Assembly: GCA_017410065.1 (NCBI GenBank)
Contig: JAFQRL010000033.1
Span: 1-55,465, forward strand
Direction of reading: 5' to 3'
Source: Clostridia bacterium
Lineage (GTDB): Bacteria; Bacillota; Clostridia; Oscillospirales; CAG-272
Length of the DNA stretch: 55,465 nt
In this document: positions 9,467 through 16,273 of the stretch, piece by piece
How positions within the stretch are numbered: the stretch's first letter is position 1
Layout of the letters: each line of letters begins with the position of its first letter
Notes under the pieces: model-generated
What the model saw: only the letters and a program-made list of their open reading frames with translations
Database searches by the model: none
Told to the model about the DNA's origin: nothing
Position numbers and translations under genes: made by a program

Positions 9467-9682
9467 TTATGCGTTCTCATCGGGAACGATTTCGACAATA
9501 TCCCCAATCTCACAGTTCAGAGCCACGCATATTTTCACGAGAACGTCGGTCGTAACAACTGTGCCTTCCTTGCCCATTTTCGTGATGGTAGCAAGGCTAA
9601 GTCCTGCGCGCTCCGCGAGTTCTTTTTTCTTCATATTGCGGTCAATCAAAAGTTTGAATAAGGGTTTATAACTTGCAGCCAT
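9467..9682 (-). CDS. XRE-family HTH regulator, first gene of the defence operon
   Basis: The 71-residue protein is one Cro/C1-type HTH domain. KKELAERAGLSLATITKM (about 18-35) is the helix-turn-helix and NCEIGDIVEIVPDE is the usual closing strand and helix. A GAGGTG site precedes the ATG. As the first gene behind a promoter with a 19-bp palindrome across its -10 box, it is the obvious candidate for an autorepressor that keeps the toxic operon low. No effector domain is attached. Confidence 0.88.
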   Translation of the reverse strand: MAASYKPLFKLLIDRNMKKKELAERAGLSLATITKMGKEGTVVTTDVLVKICVALNCEIGDIVEIVPDENA

Positions 9683-9715
9683 AAGTCACCTCAAAAAATT
9701 TCATTTTTATAATTT

Positions 9716-9734
9716 ATATTATATCATATAATAT
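9716..9734. promoter_or_regulatory. 19-bp palindromic operator over the -10 box
   Basis: ATATTATAT, a central C, and ATATAATAT form a perfect 9+1+9 palindrome that covers most of the -10 box and half the spacer of the defence-operon promoter. It is very AT-rich, so chance palindromes are possible, but the location fits an XRE dimer site. Confidence 0.5.
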
Positions 9735-9746
9735 TCCAAAAATCAA
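9718..9746 (-). promoter_or_regulatory. promoter of the eight-gene defence operon
   Basis: On the minus strand TTGATT (9741-9746), a 17-base spacer and TATAAT (9718-9723) stand about 36 bases ahead of the XRE start codon. No other good promoter was seen down to 490. Confidence 0.7.
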
Positions 9747-9812
9747 CACGCAAATTAAAATATTCGTGCGATAATAGGAATTTTATAATAGAACATACCT
9801 ATAAAGTAGATA

Positions 9813-9838
9813 GGGCGCAGACAAAATTGCCTGCGCCC
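9813..9838 (-). terminator. hairpin behind the tnpV-DUF6809 pair
   Basis: GGGCGCAG pairs with CTGCGCCC (8 pairs) 10 bases past the DUF6809 stop. No proper T tract follows on the minus strand, so termination may be weak. Confidence 0.45.
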
Positions 9839-9847
9839 GTTTGGGTA

Positions 9848-10120
9848 TTAGTTTGTATTTGTTAATGTTTCAATAGCAATTTGCATACCGAGTTTGAAAG
9901 CATACTCAAAGATAGCAGCTTCTGCCAAGCTCATATACTCGCTCCAACAATCGTGGAACTTTTCAAATGTTTCTTTCTGCTCATCGGAAAAGCTTTTCTC
10001 CAAGTCCTCGTGATGCCTTGCCATATAGCCAAGCAGTTCTTTCATTTCTTTGGAGTTGGTTCGGCTATCTTCTTGCGGGATAATATTTCCGTGCCAAAGT
10101 TCGTTGATGATCGACTTCAT
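9848..10120 (-). CDS. DUF6809 family protein of mobile elements
   Basis: Starting at MKSIINELWHGN, the ATG at 10120 has GGAGGTGG ahead and overlaps the tnpV stop as ATGA. The protein has 90 residues. The sequence IINELWHGNIIPQED, then a long helix and FEKFHDCWSEY, is characteristic of DUF6809 as I know it. This is a small helical family carried by clostridial conjugative and mobilisable elements. Function unknown. The overlap with tnpV shows that they form one transcription unit. Confidence 0.75.
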   Translation of the reverse strand: MKSIINELWHGNIIPQEDSRTNSKEMKELLGYMARHHEDLEKSFSDEQKETFEKFHDCWSEYMSLAEAAIFEYAFKLGMQIAIETLTNTN

Positions 10121-10488
10121 ACCAACACCACCTCCCACAAAACGATTTCTTCCGCGTTTGCCTTGATGTTGTTCATCTCGGCTACCCAACGGAGCATATC
10201 GCGAGCTTTCAAATTCTCGTCAATACCTCTTTCGGTAGCGAGGCGGGGAATGATGGTATCAAGCATTTCGGTTACTTCAAGGTCGATTTCGTGCAGCCGA
10301 GCGTTCAACTTGCCTTCGGTCAGCAAGGTTGTGTACCTTCCGCGACGATGGTTCTTGATGTAATCAAGGTGCATCCGTCCATACTTGCCGATCTGAAAGT
10401 CGGTCTGTTCGGGAAGGGTTACGTTAGGAATAAGGTGTCCGTTTTCTTCGTGATAAGTCCCACCAAGGTTTTCATACGATGTTTTCAT
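10117..10488 (-). CDS. tnpV: TnpV-like transposon-encoded protein
   Basis: The 123-residue protein starts at MKTSYEN, with GGAGA ahead; the ORF can be extended six residues upstream but without a better site. It shows the TnpV pattern IPNVTLPEQ, GKYGRMHLDYIKNHR, a long charged helix and ending A-E-E-I-V-L-x-E. TnpV is known from Tn4451-type mobilisable transposons, where its exact role is unclear. It marks the neighbouring defence operon as element-borne. No transposase, integrase or relaxase gene is inside the window. Confidence 0.8.
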   Translation of the reverse strand: MKTSYENLGGTYHEENGHLIPNVTLPEQTDFQIGKYGRMHLDYIKNHRRGRYTTLLTEGKLNARLHEIDLEVTEMLDTIIPRLATERGIDENLKARDMLRWVAEMNNIKANAEEIVLWEVVLV

Positions 10489-10617
10489 TACAGTATCTCC
10501 ATTCAAATAAATATTTGCGATATACTGTATCGATTGTCTTTACCACTATTTTTTGAAACCTTCGTTATGGGACATCAAGAGAAGTCACCGCACCGAAAAA
10601 CGCTAACTCCAATTGTC

Positions 10618-10780
10618 GCCAAACAAAAACCAATGATACGGGAAAACACCATACGCAAATTAGCGGAATCAACGTTTTTACCATTATTCACTAATTTACG
10701 CATTAAAAAGCAAAAGGGTATAAAACCCCTTACAAAAAATAAGGCGTTTTCCTTTAAATCATTATTAGTTTTTGTTTGGC
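10618..10780. repeat. 163-bp palindromic element with 13-bp terminal inverted repeats (MITE-like)
   Basis: GCCAAACAAAAAC (10618-10630) returns as its exact complement at 10768-10780. Inside, GGAAAACACC faces GGCGTTTTCC, AATGAT faces ATCATT, and AAATTAG faces CTAATTT, so most of the segment folds on itself. It has no ORF. This fits a miniature inverted-repeat element or a long hairpin RNA upstream of tnpV. No clear target-site duplication was seen at the edges. It occupies most of the 434-base gap between tnpV and the lipoprotein gene. Confidence 0.55.
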
Positions 10781-10878
10781 AAGTTTATTATAGCACAATC
10801 TTTCGCTTTTGTAAATAGCTTTATTCATTTTTCCGCACTAAGAATACTTATATTGTTTTACATTAACTTTGAATAGAG

Positions 10879-10905
10879 AAAAGCGAGCCGCATAAAACGG
10901 CTCGC
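10879..10905 (-). terminator. intrinsic terminator of the HTH-lipoprotein unit
   Basis: GCGAGCCG pairs with CGGCTCGC (8 pairs, loop 7) and is followed on the minus strand by TTTTCTCT, 17 bases past the lipoprotein stop. Confidence 0.75.
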
Positions 10906-10922
10906 GATTATATCGATTATGT

Positions 10923-11579
10923 TTATTGTTCGTAACGTTTAAAGCCTAACGAACCGATTGAAATATTGCTTCCAACATTGTTTGTAAAATCAATAAGATA
11001 ATTATCTATAAAGCCTTGAAGCGCCATCTTAGCTTTCCACGCTATATCGTCAGCACCACTTGCAGAAGATGTGTGCTCTAAAGTAGATGTGCTACTGCTA
11101 AATTTTGACGGATCTAGAATTCCAGAGATAGAGGGACAAGTACAAGATAATCTAGTACATCCTGCGCTCCATTCGTATCCACCATCTTCAAAAGTGTAAG
11201 GTGTAAATCTTAAACCGATATCATAAATATGTGAATTTGATAAACCAGGAACAGACTGATAATAAGCACCGATACCTATGTAGTTTTTATCGGAGTAGTA
11301 GTCTATACTACCGTAGTACACATCTGTTTCATATGAGCCAAATGCAATTGTATATGTGTTCCCATATGAAGATGTGCTATTTTCCATTATGTAATCTTTA
11401 AGTACATCAAAGACTTTAAGTTTACATCCTGTGCATTCGCCATGTTCATATGTATGAACTCCCGTGGTATCACAAGTAGGTGTATTATCATTATTGCCGT
11501 TGTCATTGTTGCCACCACACGAAGCGAGGCAAAGTGTTAATGTGCAAATAAGTAAAATAATACTAACTAATTTTTTCAT
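10923..11579 (-). CDS. small Cys-lipoprotein, unknown function
   Basis: The 218-residue protein opens with a lipoprotein signal: two lysines, a hydrophobic stretch and LASC with the lipid-accepting C21. A GGNNDNGNNDN linker follows. The mature part has H-x-Y-E-H-G-E-C-T-G-C (about 43-53), a small knuckle-like cysteine pair common in clostridial surface lipoproteins. The rest is a tyrosine-rich beta domain. It is exported and membrane-anchored. It follows a 58-residue HTH gene by 27 bases with its own AAAGGAG site. Function not recognised. Confidence 0.8.
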   Translation of the reverse strand: MKKLVSIILLICTLTLCLASCGGNNDNGNNDNTPTCDTTGVHTYEHGECTGCKLKVFDVLKDYIMENSTSSYGNTYTIAFGSYETDVYYGSIDYYSDKNYIGIGAYYQSVPGLSNSHIYDIGLRFTPYTFEDGGYEWSAGCTRLSCTCPSISGILDPSKFSSSTSTLEHTSSASGADDIAWKAKMALQGFIDNYLIDFTNNVGSNISIGSLGFKRYEQ

Positions 11580-11606
11580 TTTAAATTCTCCTTTTAATAT
11601 TGATGA

Positions 11607-11783
11607 TTATTTTTTACGTTTAGGTTTTAAATCTTTTCTTGTAAAAGTTGATGGTATTCTCCAAGGGCTGCCAGGCGCATCTTGTTCCGCACCAAGAATC
11701 CTCCCTTCTCTGCACCAAGCAGATACGGTCGATGGTTTTACTTTCAATTTTTCGGCGGCTTCTTTGGTTCCCATATATTCCAT
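11607..11783 (-). CDS. 58-residue excisionase-like HTH protein
   Basis: The ATG at 11783 has GGAGGAG eight bases upstream and the frame is open to TAA at 11607. The product has TKEAAEKLKVKPSTVSAWCR (about 6-25), an HTH_17/MerR-type winged-helix recognition unit. IPSTFTRKDL and a lysine-rich tail follow. Proteins of this kind serve as excisionases or small repressors of mobile elements. The gene is shorter than usual ORF cut-offs and lies in a different frame from a longer spurious ORF at 11620-11820. It leads the lipoprotein gene and has its own promoter at 11892-11920. Confidence 0.75.
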   Translation of the reverse strand: MEYMGTKEAAEKLKVKPSTVSAWCREGRILGAEQDAPGSPWRIPSTFTRKDLKPKRKK

Positions 11784-11891
11784 TGTTTACTCCTCCTCCT
11801 TCCAAAAGAAAATTTGCCAAGCTAAGTTATAGTACCTGAAAAGTGGCTATGTCTGCCGTATATACATACATAATATATTGTGTACATAAAT

Positions 11892-11920
11892 ATATTAACA
11901 CGATTTTACTTGTTTGTCAA
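11892..11920 (-). promoter_or_regulatory. promoter of the HTH-lipoprotein unit
   Basis: On the minus strand TTGACA (11915-11920), 17 bases and TAATAT (11892-11897). It faces away from the XRE gene at 11983, so the two small regulators share this intergenic region. Confidence 0.65.
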
Positions 11921-11948
11921 GCGTTTTACATAAAAATTTATTATTATA

Positions 11949-11960
11949 ATGTTATAACAT
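11949..11960. promoter_or_regulatory. 12-bp palindrome, likely XRE operator
   Basis: ATGTTATAACAT is a perfect palindrome directly after a TATAAT box (11945-11950) and 22 bases before the XRE start codon. The position suits autorepression. Confidence 0.45.
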
Positions 11961-11982
11961 AAATTTGAATGTAGGAGCTATT

Positions 11983-12294
11983 ATGAAAAGATTAAAGGAT
12001 CTTCGCGAGGATCACGACCTGAAGCAGGCTGAGGTTGCCGCTCATCTTGGGATTTCCCAGCAATATTATCAATGCTATGAATCGGGCAAAAACGAGTTGC
12101 CCCTGCGGCACGGGATAAAGCTTGCAAAGTTCTACAACGTTTCTCTTGACTATCTTGTTGGACTCACGGATACGCCCTCGTCGCTTGACGGAAGAGAAAA
12201 TCTTGAGCTTGCAAGGCTAAAGCAACTAATCACAAGATACGGCTCTGCCAGCGAAAAAATAAAAAAGGCAATAGACATACTTTTAGAGGAATGA
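11983..12294 (+). CDS. XRE-family HTH regulator
   Basis: The protein has 103 residues from the ATG at 11983, with AGGAG ahead. The N-terminal two thirds are a Cro/C1 domain: LKDLREDHDLKQAEVAAHLG, then ISQQYYQCYESGK as recognition helix and LAKFYNVSLDYLVGLTD as closing part. The C-terminal helix (about 80-103) may dimerise. It is transcribed away from the HTH-lipoprotein unit and toward the TIR genes, with which it is convergent. It probably controls the small divergent cluster rather than the TIR pair. Confidence 0.88.
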   Translation: MKRLKDLREDHDLKQAEVAAHLGISQQYYQCYESGKNELPLRHGIKLAKFYNVSLDYLVGLTDTPSSLDGRENLELARLKQLITRYGSASEKIKKAIDILLEE

Positions 12295-12329
12295 TAACCC
12301 TACCCAAATGTTGATAATTTGGCATAACA

Positions 12330-12396
12330 AAAAGCGCCGCCTGATGAGTTTTCCGAGAAGGATCGCAAATCAAGCTGCGCTTTTTTATTATGTGCT
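12330..12396 (+). terminator. probable terminator between the XRE and TIR genes
   Basis: AAAAAGCGC and GCGCTTTTTT face each other across a loop of about 38 bases with smaller internal pairs. The T6 run suits the plus strand, behind the XRE gene. Confidence 0.5.
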
Positions 12397-12429
12397 GTTT
12401 GCTTTTACAAGCAAAAAATATTTAATTAT

Positions 12430-13590
12430 TTATTTTCTTTCCTCAAGGGTTGCCGCAGATCTCGGGCAAAGGAAGTTATTTGAATACATATGATCTAAGC
12501 GGAACAGGCCTTGTGCGGGAGCTTCAGGGAGCGAGAGATAAATTCGCCAGCCATTAAGGCTACCTGAAACTGTGGGATTGAGTCCCATATTTTCAAAAAG
12601 ACGAAGAAGCTCGTGATGCTTTTTATTTGATGGAGCGTCTACAACAAATTTGAACTCGGTGCCATAAAGCTTATGGACAGGAACATAGAAGGAAAGTCTT
12701 CCCTTTTCAAGTCGTTCGGAATTATAATAAATCTCGTCTTTTTTAAAATATCTGCCGTTAGACATAACGTGATTAAGAATAACGCACTCCTGCTTACCGT
12801 GCTGAAGCTTATCCGATGAAAACATAGTACAGGTGCCGCCGGATATTTTACAGGTGTGGTTTTCAAGAGGCTTTGCATCTTTCAAGGTATAGACACCGCT
12901 TGCGTCTCTGCGTCTTGAAGCCCAGCAATGCTCTCCGTCGCCCTGCCCTGAATAAAACATACCGAAATTAACCACGAGAGTGCCAAGCATACACTCGCTG
13001 AAAAGATCAGCCTTATCATCAAGCGCATCCGAGGTAATGTTGACCATAACGGTTGATACCTTATCGTGAAGCATTTGACGGAAGTCACTCTTATTGAAGC
13101 CTCTGAATTCGTTATTAAATATATCCGAGAAAACGGAAATTTTCTTCAAGGCTTCAATCACCTCATCGGCTGTCCTATATGCGGGAAGATATTGAATGAG
13201 GTGCGCGTTTAAGAGGTCGCTGTCGACCATATTCATTGAAAATACATCATCGGGATCCCAAATTATAACAGGCATACCTAGTGTTTTAAAAAATCCGCAC
13301 TCATAGCTTACCCAGTCCGATCCGAGAGCATTTTTCGATACTATAACGACACCTGCATAACAATTTATGCATTTACTAATTTTCGCGTGAAAATCCTCTC
13401 CGCCGTGAAGAAACGATTCGTCATATATAGGATTCATACCGTTTTCGGGCAAGCTCATCTTTTTTGCGAGTTCGAAAAGATATTCATTATCACCGCTTGA
13501 ATGAGAGATAAACACGCCGAAAAGTCTTTTTTCCTCGGTTGTTGGAGGTCGGGTTTCAATTCTCACTTTAATTTTCTTTTCGTTTTCCAT
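12430..13590 (-). CDS. TIR-domain protein with intact catalytic glutamate
   Basis: This 386-residue protein opens with a TIR domain (about 23-150). FGVFISHSS (24-32) is the first strand and BB-loop start, VVIVSKNALGSDW (81-93) the middle strand, and YECGF (96-100) carries E97 at the NADase glutamate position. From about 160 a second domain begins that ends with VPVHKLYG (303-310). The same core, LPIHKLLG, occurs in the neighbouring gene. TIR enzymes in bacteria cleave NAD+ or make cyclic ADP-ribose signals on infection. It follows its partner by 12 bases with GGAG ahead, so the two are co-translated. The C-terminal domain is not one I recognise and may be sensor or effector. Confidence 0.82.
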   Translation of the reverse strand: MENEKKIKVRIETRPPTTEEKRLFGVFISHSSGDNEYLFELAKKMSLPENGMNPIYDESFLHGGEDFHAKISKCINCYAGVVIVSKNALGSDWVSYECGFFKTLGMPVIIWDPDDVFSMNMVDSDLLNAHLIQYLPAYRTADEVIEALKKISVFSDIFNNEFRGFNKSDFRQMLHDKVSTVMVNITSDALDDKADLFSECMLGTLVVNFGMFYSGQGDGEHCWASRRRDASGVYTLKDAKPLENHTCKISGGTCTMFSSDKLQHGKQECVILNHVMSNGRYFKKDEIYYNSERLEKGRLSFYVPVHKLYGTEFKFVVDAPSNKKHHELLRLFENMGLNPTVSGSLNGWRIYLSLPEAPAQGLFRLDHMYSNNFLCPRSAATLEERK

Positions 13591-13602
13591 ACTTGATCTC
13601 CT

Positions 13603-14700
13603 TTACTGCGGATAGAGATAATCGGAATAGCTGCCGAGCTTGCCTTCCAATTCAGGACGAATCGGGAATATTTCTTCATTGTAAACAGTAATGCAGAAAT
13701 ACAAACATTCCCTTTCGGCAATTTTAACAAGATCGCTATTATTATCAAAATTCGAGCGGAACAGTGCCTCTATCATATCAATATCAAAAATATAGTTGTT
13801 TCCGCTATTCTTATCGGGCTTAGCAACTCCAACAAAGGTTTTGAAATTAACACCTAACAATTTATGAATCGGAAGAATTACCTCAAGCTTGTATTCTCCC
13901 ATTTTACCGTCCTTACGCTTGTTGTCCTTCACAAAAACGTGCTTACAGCTGAAGCTCTCGGGATAGTCCTTGTCGTATATTGTATTAATTTCATCACCGT
14001 AAGGCAGAAGATTTGTGGTAAGTCTTCCTTCATTTCCAAAAGAAAGAAGTCTCGCTCCGCAAACCATTTTGTCCCTGAGAATTCCGATGAATTCGTCGTC
14101 TGTCATATCGTCTGTATCATTTCTGTATGAAAACATTTCCTTGGCGTTTTCAAAGTCTTCAACCGTGACATCAAGAGATATTTCGAGCCTTCGATAATCT
14201 ATACGATCTCTTGTATATTCGTTCATTTCATCATCCTCAAAATATTCATTCCGAGCAATGACAGAGCGAAATCTTTCATTAAAGGTAGATACTATTTTAT
14301 CATAATCGATAACCTTTGTTTTCTGGAGCGGACCGTGAGACAGATCAGTACGAGAATTGGGGTCCATAAATGGAACAACTATCCCGAGTCGGCGAGCTTG
14401 CAGCATTCCGATCTGATACCAAATGTTGTTTCTTAAAGCACGGTTTCGCTCATCATCGAAGCTTTTTGAGAGATATAAAAGATAGCACCCGCATTGAGAT
14501 AGGCTCTCCTCAATATCATCAATATAAGAATTCTTCATAACCGTATGCCTGCCAACCTCGTTTTTTATGTATTCATATCCGAGGGAATCAAGCTTTGAAA
14601 ATAGATCTTCAACCATTTTACGATCATCCGAAAGATACGTAACTATAAGGTTTCCGCAATATTCGGTTATATCGAAAGGAACGTTTTCTAGAAGCTTCAT
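13603..14700 (-). CDS. TIR-like pseudoenzyme partner sharing the same C-terminal domain
   Basis: The 365-residue protein has the TIR strand order: NLIVTYLSDD (17-26), a long helix, CYLLYLSKSF (72-81), then WYQIGMLQARRLGIVVPFMDP (94-114). The residue that aligns with the catalytic glutamate of its neighbour is Q96 (Y-Q-I-G against Y-E-C-G). The C-terminal domain (about 165-345) is related to that of the neighbour through LPIHKLLGVNFK (276-287) and a preceding FG/LL strand. It is therefore probably an inactive paralogue that gates or scaffolds the active TIR. The start has AAGGAG. It begins 32 bases after malQ and could be read from that transcript. Confidence 0.75.
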   Translation of the reverse strand: MKLLENVPFDITEYCGNLIVTYLSDDRKMVEDLFSKLDSLGYEYIKNEVGRHTVMKNSYIDDIEESLSQCGCYLLYLSKSFDDERNRALRNNIWYQIGMLQARRLGIVVPFMDPNSRTDLSHGPLQKTKVIDYDKIVSTFNERFRSVIARNEYFEDDEMNEYTRDRIDYRRLEISLDVTVEDFENAKEMFSYRNDTDDMTDDEFIGILRDKMVCGARLLSFGNEGRLTTNLLPYGDEINTIYDKDYPESFSCKHVFVKDNKRKDGKMGEYKLEVILPIHKLLGVNFKTFVGVAKPDKNSGNNYIFDIDMIEALFRSNFDNNSDLVKIAERECLYFCITVYNEEIFPIRPELEGKLGSYSDYLYPQ

Positions 14701-14732
14701 TTTCTTCTCCTTTTTTAGCCTTTTACGGCTTA

Positions 14733-16121
14733 TTAAATTCTACCGTGCTTTTTGAGCAGGGCGCGATGGGAGGGGGCGAGGGTGCGGAGCTTTTGCATTT
14801 TCTCTTTTGTTATGCGATAGGTCCAGTTGCCGTGACCGCTGATGCCGGGTACGTTCATTCTGCCCTCGCTACCTTCAAGCAGAAGGTCCTGGGCTTGGAT
14901 GACCGTGCGGTCGGCGGGGCAAGCAAGCAACGCTTCTATTCCCGCCTTAGCGACCTCTGTCGGTGTGGCGACGGTAGCCAAACCAAGTGCCTTCGCGGCG
15001 CCCCGAAGTCTTTTTGCCGGAAGCGAGGTGAGATAGCCGACGAGAGTGTCGTTATCGTGAGTGCCCGTGTATGCGACCGTATTTTCGGGATAAATGCTAG
15101 GTAGTTTTCCGACTCCAAGGGTGAATTGGAGAGTGTTCATATCGGGGAAGCCGTATTTTTCGGCAAGTGCGTGAGAGCCGCCCGGGAAGCAGTTAAAGTC
15201 TTCAACAATAAAGCGATCCCTGCCTATCTCATCAGCAAGCCTTTTAACGAAGGGCTCACCGACGCCGCGCTCCCAATGCCCTTCCCTTGGATGGCCGTCC
15301 TTCGGGATGCAATAAAACATTGCTATTGCCTGAAAGTGATCTATTCTTGTGAGGTCGTAGACAGACGAGGCGAATTTCATTCGGTCAAAGAGCAATTCAT
15401 AATTTTGCTTCTTTAACGCCTCTGTGCAATAAAGGGGATGCCCCCACTTCTGCCCTGCATCGTTGAAGGCGTCTCCGGGAACACCCGAAACGAATTCGGG
15501 CTCGCCGTCCTCTGAAAGAAGGAAACATTCGGGGTTATATGCGACCTCGCTTGAATGAAGATCGGCGTAGATCGGAATATCTCCGATAACCTCAATGCTG
15601 CGCTCGGCAAGATATTTATGAAGCTTATCCCATTGGCACGCGAATTCATACTGAATGAAGGAATAATATAAATAATCCTCCTCGCCATTTTGAGAAAGAT
15701 ATTTGCAAGCATTGCTTATCTGCTTATTTGAGCTCACGTATTCGGTGACGCTCTTTTTTTCCTCTTTTGAAAGACGACTCGCCGCAAGGCGAAGGTATTT
15801 CTCACGGTCGCAGGAAAGGCTGTAATAATCTTTTTCAAATTTCTTTGCCGCAAGACGAAGCTCCTCAAGCTCATTCGCCGTGAGAAGTCCGCGAGAGGCG
15901 AGCTGCTCGGGGTCTATGAAAAGAGGATTTTGCGCGAAGGTGGACACAGAGCTATACGGAGACGCATCCTTATGGGGCACGTTAAATGGCAACACCTGCC
16001 AGATAGTGAAGCCCGCATCGTGGAGATAGTCTGCAAATTCATAAGCTTCCTTGCCGAAATTGCCGCAACCGTAGTCGCCGTGCAGACTGGAGATGTGAAG
16101 TAAAACGCCTGATTTTTTCAT
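14733..16121 (-). CDS. malQ: 4-alpha-glucanotransferase (GH77)
   Basis: This enzyme transfers alpha-1,4-glucan segments between maltodextrins in glycogen/starch use. The 462 residues are slightly short for the family (about 500). The order is HISSLHGDYGCGNFG (9-23), a barrel, YDLTRIDHFQ with the nucleophile Asp, VEDFN with the acid/base Glu, and TGTHDNDT with the stabilising Asp; all three catalytic residues are present. A GGAG lies 16 bases before the ATG, which is rather far, but no better start was found. It is separated from the sugar cluster upstream by a terminator. The TIR pair begins 32 bases behind it without a visible terminator between. Confidence 0.93.
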   Translation of the reverse strand: MKKSGVLLHISSLHGDYGCGNFGKEAYEFADYLHDAGFTIWQVLPFNVPHKDASPYSSVSTFAQNPLFIDPEQLASRGLLTANELEELRLAAKKFEKDYYSLSCDREKYLRLAASRLSKEEKKSVTEYVSSNKQISNACKYLSQNGEEDYLYYSFIQYEFACQWDKLHKYLAERSIEVIGDIPIYADLHSSEVAYNPECFLLSEDGEPEFVSGVPGDAFNDAGQKWGHPLYCTEALKKQNYELLFDRMKFASSVYDLTRIDHFQAIAMFYCIPKDGHPREGHWERGVGEPFVKRLADEIGRDRFIVEDFNCFPGGSHALAEKYGFPDMNTLQFTLGVGKLPSIYPENTVAYTGTHDNDTLVGYLTSLPAKRLRGAAKALGLATVATPTEVAKAGIEALLACPADRTVIQAQDLLLEGSEGRMNVPGISGHGNWTYRITKEKMQKLRTLAPSHRALLKKHGRI

Positions 16122-16208
16122 ACTGTGGTCGATCCTATCTCCTTTTTATATGTATAGAAATATTTTAACATATTTCCCGACATTTTTCAACACTTTTTTT
16201 AACATACG

Positions 16209-16241
16209 TAAAAAAGGCAACAAAACGGGTTCGTTGCCTTT
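16209..16241 (-). terminator. intrinsic terminator of the sugar cluster
   Basis: AAAGGCAAC pairs with GTTGCCTTT (9 pairs) and runs into TTTTTT on the minus strand, 33 bases past the last gene of the cluster. Confidence 0.8.
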
Positions 16242-16273
16242 CGGGTAAAGTAGTTGATACTAAAATATTACGT

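Noticed and set aside
11620..11820. 66-codon frame over the small HTH gene
   Set aside because: The other frame at 11607-11783 has a GGAGGAG site, an HTH motif and a proper stop; this one starts inside the ribosome-site region and has no motif.
12430..14700. Thoeris system
   Set aside because: Thoeris needs a ThsA with SIR2/SLOG or similar effector. Neither protein has one, and both C-terminal domains are related to each other instead.
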